A stretch of 64,000 nucleotides of DNA, taken from contig JAIYCT010000003.1 in assembly GCA_027487865.1 (NCBI GenBank), positions 124,001-188,000 of the forward strand. Reading direction: 5' to 3'. Made by a program: the position numbers and the translations under genes. The notes beneath the pieces are model-generated. The model worked only from the letters and a program-made list of their open reading frames with translations. It made no database searches and was not told where the DNA came from. This document shows, in pieces, positions 56,079-64,000 of the stretch. Origin of the DNA: Microbacteriaceae bacterium (GTDB lineage Bacteria; Actinomycetota; Actinomycetes; Actinomycetales; Microbacteriaceae). The stretch's first letter is position 1; each line of letters starts with the position of its first letter.

Positions 56079-56964
56079 CAAACTCTTTCAGCCAGGACCG
56101 AAGGTCCTTACCAATGTCATCGCGATCGATACCGATCTTTAGGGTCGCCTTTATAAAGTCGAGCTTGTCACCGGTGTCATAGCGTCTTCCGGTGAAGACC
56201 ACACCACGAACTCCGCCTGCAACTTCTGGGTGCGCAGCCGCATACTGCAGAGCATCGGTGAGCTGGATCTCGCCACCTCGACCCGGGTCAGTCTTCTCTA
56301 AGATGTCGAAGATTTCTGGGCGAAGCACATACCGTCCAATGACGGCAAGGTTCGATGGGGCTTCCTCGGCGGCTGGCTTTTCAACCAAGCCGTTGACCTG
56401 AACGACATCTGACTGGTTTGTGGCATCAGCCGATGCGCAACCGTAGAGGTGAATCTGATCCTTTGGAACAACCATCAGTGCGATGACGTTATCGCCGGTC
56501 TGCTCGTGAACCTCAAGCATGCGAGGCAGGATTGGGTCGCGATTGTCAATCACGTCATCACCCAATAGCACCGCAAAGCTGTGCTCGCCTACGTGGGACT
56601 TAGCTCGCAAGACTGCGTGACCTAGACCGCGTGGATCGCCCTGGCGGGTGTAGTGAATATCTGCCAGTTGAGAGGACTCCTGAACCGCGAAAAGCTTTTT
56701 CTCGTCGCCCTTTTTAGCCAAAACCTGCTCAAGTTCGGCAACCCGGTCGAAGTGGTTTTCGAGCGCGTTCTTGTTGCGACCGGTGATCATCAACAGATCA
56801 ATTAGTCCGGCCTCTACGGCTTCCTCAACCACGTACTGGATGACTGGCTTGTCGACGATCGGCAGCATCTCTTTTGGCATGGCCTTGGTGGCTGGCAAAA
56901 AACGAGTTCCCAGGCCTGCTACTGGAATAACGGCCTTGCTGACTTGAAAGCGGGGATTAGACAT
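56065..56964 (-). CDS. galU: UTP-glucose-1-phosphate uridylyltransferase
   Basis: GalU makes UDP-glucose. The 299-aa protein shows AVIPVAGLGTRFLPATKAMPKEMLPIVDKP, FAVLLGDDVID, and GRGGEIQLTDALQ. It is the last gene of the polysaccharide block and feeds Ugd, encoded upstream on the same strand, which oxidises UDP-glucose to UDP-glucuronate. Confidence 0.97.
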   Translation of the reverse strand: MSNPRFQVSKAVIPVAGLGTRFLPATKAMPKEMLPIVDKPVIQYVVEEAVEAGLIDLLMITGRNKNALENHFDRVAELEQVLAKKGDEKKLFAVQESSQLADIHYTRQGDPRGLGHAVLRAKSHVGEHSFAVLLGDDVIDNRDPILPRMLEVHEQTGDNVIALMVVPKDQIHLYGCASADATNQSDVVQVNGLVEKPAAEEAPSNLAVIGRYVLRPEIFDILEKTDPGRGGEIQLTDALQYAAAHPEVAGGVRGVVFTGRRYDTGDKLDFIKATLKIGIDRDDIGKDLRSWLKEFATDL

Positions 56965-57035
56965 GTTACAAGCCTAGGGGGATAACTCGAACTAGTCACT
57001 TAGGGCTAGTCCCACAACTCAGTGGTTGCGAACTT

Positions 57036-57812
57036 CTAGCGGCCCAATACAAAAAGCAGCAGGTTCTTTAGTGACCCAAGCTCTCTGAAGCGCCTGAGAC
57101 CAAAAGGCAATCTCACAAATGGTGCTAGTGCTCCAAAGACTCTCGTAAAGATGATGGCCCTTGCCCTGCGGTCCTGAGCGCTGCCCCATCTGGAGCCGGA
57201 GGATTCGGTTGGGTGTTGAGCCAAAGTAATTGGAGCAAAAACTGCCTTGCCACCGGCTTTGATTAGGTCAACCACAAAGATGTACTCATCACCGAGGTAA
57301 TTCTTTGCCCCGGCCCCAAAATCCTCATCAAACCGAACTCCAAGCCTGCGGATATCAGAAACTCGAATGATCATCTCGTAGGTGGCGGCTCTTGCGGAGT
57401 TGAAGCTTCCGAGTGTTTCGATAGTTGTCGGGTAGCGCTTTCTTAGCGCTCCAGTTTCATCGGTTGCTTGCCCAAGCATTAGCGAGACATCTGGATGTGA
57501 ATCTAGGTATTCAATTGCCTGGCGAAGCCCAAATGCGTCAAAGGTTATGTCGTCATCGCTGAAGATCAGGTACTCACCAAGGGCTAGATCAATTGCCTTG
57601 TTGCGGCTCTTTGCAACGCCTTTGCTAATTAGCTCATGGTGGCGGAAGTCTTTGCGGGTCGATAGCTCTTTGAACCTTTGACCTTGCCAATCGATTTGGT
57701 TTGGGTTCTGCACCACCAGCAAGGTTTCCCACTCTGGATTGCTTGGGGGTTCGACCAGGGTCGCGACGCGCTCAGCGAGGGTCGAATAACCCAGGGTCAG
57801 CTTGGGGCTCAT
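57036..57812 (-). CDS. GT2-type glycosyltransferase
   Basis: This 258-aa protein has a GT-A fold: NPNQIDWQG region, KSRNKAIDLALGEYLIFSDDDITFD with the metal-binding DDD motif, and GAGAKNYLGDEYIFVVDL. It has no membrane segments. Its ATG overlaps the stop of the ABC-type membrane gene (TAATG). Likely transfers a sugar during surface-glycan assembly; donor and acceptor unknown. Confidence 0.88.
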   Translation of the reverse strand: MSPKLTLGYSTLAERVATLVEPPSNPEWETLLVVQNPNQIDWQGQRFKELSTRKDFRHHELISKGVAKSRNKAIDLALGEYLIFSDDDITFDAFGLRQAIEYLDSHPDVSLMLGQATDETGALRKRYPTTIETLGSFNSARAATYEMIIRVSDIRRLGVRFDEDFGAGAKNYLGDEYIFVVDLIKAGGKAVFAPITLAQHPTESSGSRWGSAQDRRARAIIFTRVFGALAPFVRLPFGLRRFRELGSLKNLLLFVLGR

Positions 57813-58582
57813 TAGAAGCTGTTGGCCTTGGCTCTGGCAAAGCGCATTAGGGATGAGGAAACCGAGCTAAAGGTGGTGTTCTGGATTCGAAGCGCGAGGA
57901 ACAGCACGATGGCATTTGAAAGTGAGACCCAACCCTCAAGGCTGAACCAGATCAAAACTGCAAGCAGCACCACGACACCAAAAGATGCCATCAGGGTTGC
58001 AAACTCGGCCTGCTGAATTCTTGAACCCAAGCGCTCTGCGGGGGTAACGGTCTTCTTGGCACGCTTTTTCTCTACGAACCCGCGCTGCTTCTTGAGCTGA
58101 CGCTTGAATATCACGCCCATTAGCTGCAGCACTAGGACGATGAGCAACAGGTTTAGCAGCCCAAAGTTTGGTGAGAGCACAATTAGCATCGAGGCAATCA
58201 CAAACATCTGGGTTATGAAGGAAAGCGCATTTACAAGCTCAAGCCCCATTGCCCACTCCCAAGATTCCTTGGTCGAGCTCTTCTCTCTGGTGTCAGCGCC
58301 AAATGCCTTATCGAAGAACTTCACGCGGTAGGTCTTCTGCATGTAGTTCGCGATTCTGGTGGAGACAAACAAAACCGCAAACAAAAGCAGCTGCAAGATA
58401 ATCTCGGTGATCGGTCTGGAGTTGCCGGCGATAACCAAGTCTGTGAAGAGCTTCGCTACCAACAGCTCTGTCACAGGGATCATGGCTGCAATTAGAACCA
58501 GCAGCATTAGTTGCCAGCGATGGCGCTTGGTTGGAACCAAGAGCTTGGTGGCGGCGAACAGCTGGGTAAAGATTGTGCGCAA
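57812..58582 (-). CDS. ABC-exporter-like membrane domain without ATPase
   Basis: A 256-aa protein with about five or six hydrophobic segments (LMLLVLIAAMIPVTELLVAKLFTD, EIILQLLLFAVLFVSTRIANY, and later pairs). The order and the end (LFLALRIQNTTFSSVSSSLMRFARAKANSF) match the transmembrane half of ABC exporters just before the linker. The nucleotide-binding domain is absent and no ABC ATPase gene is nearby. TTG start 2 nt after the upstream gene, stop overlapping the next, so it is an intact operon member. It may act with an ATPase encoded elsewhere or have a different job. Confidence 0.75.
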   Translation of the reverse strand: MRTIFTQLFAATKLLVPTKRHRWQLMLLVLIAAMIPVTELLVAKLFTDLVIAGNSRPITEIILQLLLFAVLFVSTRIANYMQKTYRVKFFDKAFGADTREKSSTKESWEWAMGLELVNALSFITQMFVIASMLIVLSPNFGLLNLLLIVLVLQLMGVIFKRQLKKQRGFVEKKRAKKTVTPAERLGSRIQQAEFATLMASFGVVVLLAVLIWFSLEGWVSLSNAIVLFLALRIQNTTFSSVSSSLMRFARAKANSF

Positions 58583-58584
58583 GG

Positions 58585-60348
58585 CTACTTCTTCCCAAAC
58601 CTTTGCAGGGCTTGGCGAATGTGGTCTTCGACCTCATCCTTCTTCGCCTCGGATACTCTGATGTCTTTAATTAGCGCATCGAGGTTTTCTTTTCTTAGGT
58701 CAAGGCCAATAACCTGCGGGTTCATAACCTCAACCCCGGCACCCAGGGCGTAGTCCTCGTACTTTATTCCAGAACCGTGAACATTTTCTTCGTAACCGGC
58801 AAAAGTCACCAGTCCACATGGAATGCCATAGGACTGGCAGGTGATCATCACGTGCATGGCGGAGGTGACCACCTTGTCATACTTTGCAAGCTCTCCCACG
58901 AACTCTTTAATTGTTTCCGGCTTTGACATCAGGACCGAAAGCTCGTCCATGTTTGCTGGAAGCTGCATAGGAATAGAGGTGTGAGAGAAGTGACGCACGA
59001 AAGCGATGCGACCGTTGGTCTTCCCCCTCTTCACAGGGATGATTCGGCTGATTGCAAGACCTGGGTCACCAAAGGCGGTAACGGTAGGGCCGCCAGATTC
59101 CTTTAGCACACGAGCGGTTATTGGTCCGCGGACCGATACGTAGTCGGCCTTGGTGTTTAGCTCAAGGTCGTCGGTAGAGATACCGGTTCCCAAAACCACC
59201 GAGTTGGATTTGATGAATCTTCCAATCGAACCAAGCGCGATGATGTGCTTTTTGCCAGCAGGCTTCACAGGTGACTGCAGGGTAATTGCGGCATCGGTGT
59301 AGTGCGAGACGATTAGTGGGCTGAGCCAGTCACCAAAGTTTCCAGGGAACGGCTTTGACCACCAGGCCAGCTTGATCTTCTTCTCAGACTCTTTTGCGGA
59401 GTAGCTCAAGAAAGCTTCGGCAGCGTGAATCATCGACTCTTCACCAAAGGAGGCGATGTACTTATTGTCGAACTCGGCTTTAGCCGTTACAAACAGCACG
59501 CCATCGCCCTTGATACCGCCACCAAGCATCTCACCCATCATGCGGGAGCGCTCTGGGTCGATGCTCTTGGCTTTGCCCGAGGTTAGAAGACCGGTTAGGC
59601 CGCTTGAATCCGCAATCCGACGAAGCGGCTTCTTGATGGAATCTGGCAGTGCCTTTTCAATCTTCTTGGCCTGCTTCAGAAGCTTCTTCGTGGTGGACTG
59701 CTTAGATCCACCGCCGTGTTGGACAACCTTGTCCTTGAAATCGGCAACATTGCCGGAAGAGCCAAACTGGAAAAATGCATCGCGTGAACCAGGTTCGACC
59801 AGCTTGCGATCACGAACGATTGCGGTTGAAGGAATCATCTGGAAGGTGATCTTGCGGGCATTGGCTCGCCATGCCTCTTCCAAGAAGTAGTCGTCGGTTG
59901 CCTTTAGCACTGCACGCTGCTCTAGGTCATAGGCATCGTCAACAATCTTGCGACCCTGGACTGTGGCGTTTACGCCCCAGAAGCTCGGCTCCCAGAATCT
60001 GGTGCGGTTGTGGTAACCGATCTGAAGCGGAGAACCAAAGCTGCGCTGGAAGCCAATGAAGTCCGCGGTGGTGTTGGTGATGTAATCCGGGAGGTGAGTG
60101 ATGCGGCAGTCAACATCGATCCAGAACACCATCTTGTCCGGGTGCTTATGGCAGATGTCGCGGATAAAGCCAATCTTGCGGCGGGTGACATCGGCCCAGT
60201 CCTCACCGGGACGCTTTTGAATTTCTAAAAGCTCGTGGCCAATGCCCAAAGATTCGAGTTGCTCCCTGAGCTCTCGGGCATGACCCCCGTAATACTCGTC
60301 CTGGGTATAGAAGCTGCAGATCACTACGTCGCGGTTACTCACGCCCAA
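58585..60348 (-). CDS. glycosyltransferase-like / polysaccharide pyruvyl-transferase-like fusion
   Basis: A 587-aa two-part protein. Residues about 1-200 look like a nucleotide-sugar transferase domain (VVICSFYTQDEYYGGHARELREQL, with WIDVDCRI carrying a DxD-type motif). Residues about 330-550 fit the polysaccharide pyruvyl transferase family (GNFGDWLSPLIVSHYT, VLGTGIS, VSVRGPITARVLKESG, GDPGLA, and a C-terminal SAMHVMITCQSYGIPC). Pyruvyl ketals make glycans acidic. The domain pairing is unusual. It is in the middle of the polysaccharide operon. Activities inferred from motifs only. Confidence 0.78.
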   Translation of the reverse strand: MGVSNRDVVICSFYTQDEYYGGHARELREQLESLGIGHELLEIQKRPGEDWADVTRRKIGFIRDICHKHPDKMVFWIDVDCRITHLPDYITNTTADFIGFQRSFGSPLQIGYHNRTRFWEPSFWGVNATVQGRKIVDDAYDLEQRAVLKATDDYFLEEAWRANARKITFQMIPSTAIVRDRKLVEPGSRDAFFQFGSSGNVADFKDKVVQHGGGSKQSTTKKLLKQAKKIEKALPDSIKKPLRRIADSSGLTGLLTSGKAKSIDPERSRMMGEMLGGGIKGDGVLFVTAKAEFDNKYIASFGEESMIHAAEAFLSYSAKESEKKIKLAWWSKPFPGNFGDWLSPLIVSHYTDAAITLQSPVKPAGKKHIIALGSIGRFIKSNSVVLGTGISTDDLELNTKADYVSVRGPITARVLKESGGPTVTAFGDPGLAISRIIPVKRGKTNGRIAFVRHFSHTSIPMQLPANMDELSVLMSKPETIKEFVGELAKYDKVVTSAMHVMITCQSYGIPCGLVTFAGYEENVHGSGIKYEDYALGAGVEVMNPQVIGLDLRKENLDALIKDIRVSEAKKDEVEDHIRQALQRFGKK

Positions 60349-60358
60349 AATCTACCAG

Positions 60359-61300
60359 CTAGGTTGTTTTATTACCCCGAAATAGCCCCCACCAAAAACC
60401 TGTGCCCCAGGCATAGTGCATGGTAGGTAGCACAACCAGCAGCCAAAGCTTCTGGCGCTCGGTGATCACTTTGGCGCTTCCAGCCAAGATCGCAATAGCT
60501 ATTAGATAGATCCAAAGCGGGAACCAGAACAGTGTGCCAAGCACCAGTAGTGGCGGAATCCAGTAGCGCACCGAAGAACCGGCTGGGTTCTCTCGCGTCA
60601 GCGCTCCGCGCCAAACACCGGTCTTGAAAAACTGCTTGGCAAGTGACTCCCAGTCACTTCTGGGGTAGTAGCTCACCTGAAGCCTTGGATCAAACCAGAC
60701 AATCAGCCCCGCTTTCCTCAGTCTTTGGTTTAGCTCCCAGTCCTGCCCACGAACCCAGGCTTCAGAGAAGCCACCAACCTGCTCGATGGCAGCTTTTCTA
60801 AAGACGCCCAGGTAAACAGTGTCGGCGGGACCCGCCTCACCGCCAACATGGAAAGAGCCACCGCCGAGACCAACTTTGTTGTTATAGCCGTAGGCAACTG
60901 CCGACTGGAAATCGTTCTTGCCCTTGGCAACCATCATTCCGCCGACATTGGCTGCGCCAGTTTCATTCAAAAGCTTTACCGCAAGAGCTGCGTAACCTTC
61001 GGAGAGTTCGGAGTGGGCATCGACTCGAAGGATGACCTCGTACTTAGCCTTTGCAATCGCAAGATTTAGCGAGATAGAGGTAAGGCCGGGAGAGTGAACC
61101 AATTGCAATTTGGCACCGTATTTGCGCTTCAGCTTCTGCGCTACCTCGTCGGTCTTGTCCTTGGATGGACCAAGCGCCACAACTAATTCCATCTCACCGG
61201 GCACCACCTGGCTAAAAACAGACTCAACAGCGGTGGCTAGGTAGGCCTCTTCGTTCAGCACCGGCATCACGAAGCTGATGTTTTTTAGAGCCTTAGCCAT
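60359..61300 (-). CDS. membrane-anchored GT2 glycosyltransferase
   Basis: The 313-aa protein starts at ATG 61300, overlapping the ugd stop by 8 nt (ATGGCTAA); the track start at 61324 is internal to ugd. It has a GT2 domain (ISFVMPVLNEEAYLATAVESVFSQ, VILRVDAHSELSEGY with DxH, VRGQDWELNQRLRKAG). It ends with hydrophobic segments (YWIPPLLVLGTLFWFPLWIYLIAIAILAG). Such enzymes build or prime surface polysaccharides at the membrane. Overall layout resembles succinoglycan ExoA-type transferases. Confidence 0.9.
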   Translation of the reverse strand: MAKALKNISFVMPVLNEEAYLATAVESVFSQVVPGEMELVVALGPSKDKTDEVAQKLKRKYGAKLQLVHSPGLTSISLNLAIAKAKYEVILRVDAHSELSEGYAALAVKLLNETGAANVGGMMVAKGKNDFQSAVAYGYNNKVGLGGGSFHVGGEAGPADTVYLGVFRKAAIEQVGGFSEAWVRGQDWELNQRLRKAGLIVWFDPRLQVSYYPRSDWESLAKQFFKTGVWRGALTRENPAGSSVRYWIPPLLVLGTLFWFPLWIYLIAIAILAGSAKVITERQKLWLLVVLPTMHYAWGTGFWWGLFRGNKTT

Positions 61301-62609
61301 TGTGGACGTTTCTACCAAGCGCAATTACGCGCCAGCCGGTCGCCTGCCACTTGGCTACATCCAAAACATTTCGACCATCGATGATGGTCTTAGTTGCGAC
61401 AACCCTGCCAAATTCGACCGGGTCAATCTCGCGATACTGCTTCCACTCTGTGCCAAGAATTACTAGGTCTGCACCGGTGGCGGCTTTGAGTAAATCTTCT
61501 TCGCGATACAGCTCAGGGCAGCGGGTGGCAAGCGGGGTTAGCGACACCGGATCGTGCACGGTCACCTTTGCACCATGGGCAGTTAGTCGCTGAGAGATCT
61601 CCAGGGCAGGAGAGTCTCTTAGATCATCACTGTCCGGCTTGAAGGAGATGCCAAGCATGGTGACTGCTTTGCCAGTTAGTGATCCAAGTTCTGATTTGGC
61701 AAGTTCGACAACTTTGTCACGCCTACGCAGATTCACAGCGTCGACATCTTTTAGGAAGTCAACGGCAGAACCAACACCCAGCTCTTCAGCTCTTGCCACA
61801 AAGCCACGAATGTCCTTCGGAAGGCAACCGCCACCAAAGCCAATGCCCGTTCTTAGGAACTTGTTTCCAATGCGCTCGTCATAACCAATCGCCCTGGCAA
61901 GAGCCACCGCGTCCGCCCCAGAGACCTCAGCAACCTCGGCCATGGCATTGATAAAGCTGATCTTGGTTGCCAAAAACGCGTTAGCGGCAACCTTCACTAA
62001 CTCAGCGGTTGGGACATCGAGCTCCAGGAACGGAGTGCCGGTGGCAAGGATTCGTGCGTAGACCTCTCGCAGCACATCTACCGAGTGCTGACTCCAGGTG
62101 CCAACCACAATGCGGTCAGGCTTTAGTGAGTCCTCTAGGGCGGTGCCTTCCCTTAGGAACTCCGGGTTCCAAGCCAGGTGAACATCAAAGCCGGCAATCT
62201 CAGTCATCGCAGTCTTGAGCGTTGCAGCGGTTCCAACCGGAACGGTGGACTTTCCTGCAACCACCGCGGTTGGCTTGATCCATCTCGCAAGCTCTTTGGC
62301 TGCGGCAATTACATAAGTGGTGTCGGCAGCATCGCTACCTTTGGTTTGCGGAGTGCCAACGCAGATGAAGTGGAGGTCGGCGCTCGCTGAATTCTCATTG
62401 TGCTCGTGCTGGAATGTGAGTTTTCCACTCGAGATTGCCTTTGGCAAAGCAGCATCTAGGCCTGGCTCGTGGAATGGCAATATGCCGGCTGCGAGCGATT
62501 CAAGTTTCTTGGAATCTGGCTCAATACCTATGACTTCGTGGCCCAATTCAGCCATGGCAACAGCGTGTGTTGCACCCAGATATCCAAGACCAATAACAGT
62601 TACCTTCAC
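61293..62609 (-). CDS. ugd: UDP-glucose 6-dehydrogenase
   Basis: Ugd oxidises UDP-glucose to UDP-glucuronate with NAD. The 438-aa protein has a Rossmann start (VIGLGYLGATHAVAMAELGHEVIGIE), NPEFLREGTALEDSL, the catalytic Cys in GIGFGGGCLPKD (about 262) and LGISFKPDSDDLRDSPALEI. It leads the polysaccharide operon; UDP-mannose/other nucleotide-sugar dehydrogenases share the fold, but galU in the same unit supports UDP-glucose. Divergent from the sigma-factor gene across 77 nt. Confidence 0.94.
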   Translation of the reverse strand: MKVTVIGLGYLGATHAVAMAELGHEVIGIEPDSKKLESLAAGILPFHEPGLDAALPKAISSGKLTFQHEHNENSASADLHFICVGTPQTKGSDAADTTYVIAAAKELARWIKPTAVVAGKSTVPVGTAATLKTAMTEIAGFDVHLAWNPEFLREGTALEDSLKPDRIVVGTWSQHSVDVLREVYARILATGTPFLELDVPTAELVKVAANAFLATKISFINAMAEVAEVSGADAVALARAIGYDERIGNKFLRTGIGFGGGCLPKDIRGFVARAEELGVGSAVDFLKDVDAVNLRRRDKVVELAKSELGSLTGKAVTMLGISFKPDSDDLRDSPALEISQRLTAHGAKVTVHDPVSLTPLATRCPELYREEDLLKAATGADLVILGTEWKQYREIDPVEFGRVVATKTIIDGRNVLDVAKWQATGWRVIALGRNVHNG

Positions 62610-62686
62610 AAGCCCAGAGTTTATCTGTCAAACCTAAACTCGCTGGGACCGTAACGCCTATTGACAGCCTGCGTATATTGGAGGTG

Positions 62687-64000
62687 ATGGCACACGAACC
62701 GAACGAAGATCTTTATCAAGAAGATCCACTCGAGCAGCTCTTGGATCAAGAGACTGACGAGGAGTTTGGCCTGCCTGAATTTAAAGAGCACTTTGCTGAC
62801 TCTTTGACCCCTGCCGTCCTAAAAGACTGGACCGCGCAAGACTTCGCGAGCATCTATGTTCGCTTCCGCCCACACCTTGAGCGTCACGCTCGTCGCTTCC
62901 TAACCAACCGCTCCCAGGTTGAAGAGGTTGTCCAGGATGCCTTCCTATATCTAATGACCACGCTTCCGGAGCTGGACTCCGAGGTTGGCGTACTGCGCTT
63001 TTTGAAGTGGAAGACCAGGCTTCTGGCCCTGGACGTGATTCGTGCCAACTCCAGAGCTAGCTTTGCTCCTATTGATGACCAGCCAGAGTTTGCAGCGAAC
63101 CTGCCTGAGATGAGCGACTCGCTTCAGCAGGCAGACGATGCAGCCATCGTGAGCTTGGCACTTGCAAAGCTTCAACCGCGTCAGCGCGAAGCCTTGATTG
63201 CCACCTTGTATGAGGAGAAGAGCGCTGAGGTTGTAGCCGCTCAGATGAACCTCTCCGACAACGCCTTCCGTCAGCTGTTGTTCCGCGCTCGATCTGCCTT
63301 CAAGAAGGCTTTGGTCGGAGAAGCGGAAACCGCAGGCAAGACGGTTTCACAGATTCTTTCCATCGCAGCCCGCAAGGCAGCTGCCGAAAGCGGCAAGTAC
63401 ATCTCGGCTGCCGGTGCATTCCTACTAGTTCTAGCAATCGCGATTGGCGTGGTTCCGAACCTCTCCAACGATGTTGTGAGCGAACAGGTTGCTCTGCCAG
63501 AACCAACCATCACCTCACCTGAAAACCCTGTGGCTGAGACCGAGACCGGAGTTCTACCAACTGAAGAGCCAGGTCCAGGTGCTGAGGTAGTCGAGACTCA
63601 AGATCTCGCAGTGGCGACAAACACTCAGTTGAATATCGCTCCTGCAAGCAACATCACTCCAAAGCCAAGACCTGCGCCAACCGCCGAAGCGGTTGCTCAG
63701 AAGCAGGCTGAGAATGCAATGCGCAACGCATTGAGCGTGACCACTGTGAAGATGCTTAGCCGCGAAGGTCAGGTAAGTGCTGACGCAACAGTCAGCAACG
63801 CGAACCAGGGAACCGTCACGCTGGCTGGCTCAAACGGCCTGAAGGCAATCATTTCCTACGACCTAGCCAGCACCCGCGGTGTTAGCGGTGCTTGGATCTC
63901 ATTTGATGTTTCTGGAACCACCTTCGTGGCTGGTACCAAGGTGGATCACGCTGAGAAGACCGTGAACTCAGATGGCTCAGTAACCCTTACCTACCTCGCC
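62687..64000 (+). CDS. ECF-type sigma factor with transmembrane and extracytoplasmic C-terminus (3' end cut; not in ORF track)
   Basis: Open from ATG 62687 to the window end (438 codons, no stop). After an acidic N-terminus comes sigma region 2 (YVRFRPHLERHARRFL, VEEVVQDAFLYLM) and region 4 (LAKLQPRQREALIATLYEE, MNLSDNAFRQLLFRARSAFKKAL). A membrane segment (AGAFLLVLAIAIGVV, about 240-258) then leads to a Pro/Glu/Thr-rich linker and an extracytoplasmic domain (VTTVKMLSREGQVSADATV). GGAGG lies 2 nt before the ATG. Fusion of a sigma factor to a membrane-spanning sensory part suggests control without a separate anti-sigma factor. Confidence 0.85.
   Translation, partial: MAHEPNEDLYQEDPLEQLLDQETDEEFGLPEFKEHFADSLTPAVLKDWTAQDFASIYVRFRPHLERHARRFLTNRSQVEEVVQDAFLYLMTTLPELDSEVGVLRFLKWKTRLLALDVIRANSRASFAPIDDQPEFAANLPEMSDSLQQADDAAIVSLALAKLQPRQREALIATLYEEKSAEVVAAQMNLSDNAFRQLLFRARSAFKKALVGEAETAGKTVSQILSIAARKAAAESGKYISAAGAFLLVLAIAIGVVPNLSNDVVSEQVALPEPTITSPENPVAETETGVLPTEEPGPGAEVVETQDLAVATNTQLNIAPASNITPKPRPAPTAEAVAQKQAENAMRNALSVTTVKMLSREGQVSADATVSNANQGTVTLAGSNGLKAIISYDLASTRGVSGAWISFDVSGTTFVAGTKVDHAEKTVNSDGSVTLTYLA

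Noticed and set aside
62661-62666. TTGACA as -35 of the sigma-factor gene
   Set aside because: A 17-nt spacer would put the -10 on the start codon; no suitable -10 follows.

Overview
The window looks like a compact, moderate-GC actinobacterial chromosome segment, most likely from the Microbacteriaceae (freshwater Luna-type lineages such as Rhodoluna/Aquiluna would fit). That placement is inferred from gene style: a separate PurS/PurQ/PurL, a deoC plus double aldehyde-dehydrogenase cluster, an actinobacterial-type ArsC, DUF3048 and DUF2256 proteins, many GTG/TTG starts, and very tight packing. Coding genes fill nearly all of the sequence. Same-strand neighbours commonly overlap by 1, 4 or 8 nt, and five convergent gene pairs overlap by exactly 4 nt so that their stop codons interlock. 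I found no rRNA, tRNA, CRISPR array or insertion sequence.

Layout. 0-5.5 kb: a LacI-family regulator cut by the left edge, then two secreted proteins that share a domain. The larger has three jelly-roll-like repeats and a LacI-type operator in its promoter. 5.6-14.5 kb: a two-gene membrane/PH-like unit, divergent from a large overlapping pair made of an N6-adenine DNA methylase and a PLD-nuclease/SNF2-helicase fusion. This pair is the best candidate for an under-described defence system. 14.6-18.2 kb: a small lipoprotein and purSQL. 18.4-25.8 kb: a complete histidine-utilisation cluster (hutG, iclR, hutU, hutI, hutH) bracketed by two toxin-antitoxin modules, each with a palindromic operator. 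25.8-32.2 kb: purD-purC-gcvT-gcvH-gcvP in one operon.

32.2-44.7 kb: rlmN, an LLM oxidoreductase, a P450/nitroreductase pair, then nucleoside-sugar salvage (psuG-psuK facing deoC and an active plus a truncated aldehyde dehydrogenase), an SDR, an MFS transporter and a small hydrolase. 44.7-50.0 kb: copper handling (copZ-copA, followed by gabD) beside an arsenic locus (ArsR, aquaporin, ArsC) that has no ArsB/Acr3 pump gene in the window. 50.1-56.1 kb: a GT4 glycosyltransferase, two DedA proteins, an SGNH hydrolase, a receiver-less winged-helix regulator behind a hairpin-rich leader, a P-loop kinase, a DUF3048 lipoprotein and a 47-aa DUF2256 protein absent from the ORF track. 56.1-62.6 kb: a surface-polysaccharide operon (ugd, two GT2 enzymes, a GT/pyruvyl-transferase fusion, an ABC-exporter membrane domain without ATPase, and galU). 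62.7-64 kb: an ECF-type sigma factor carrying a membrane segment and an extracytoplasmic domain, cut by the right edge.

How it fits together: purine synthesis (purSQL, purDC) is physically joined to glycine cleavage, which supplies one-carbon units. Salvage genes (hut, psu, deo) feed amino acid and sugar-phosphate pools. Envelope genes and metal/metalloid genes make up most of the rest. All functional calls come from reading the translations by eye; no database search was run.
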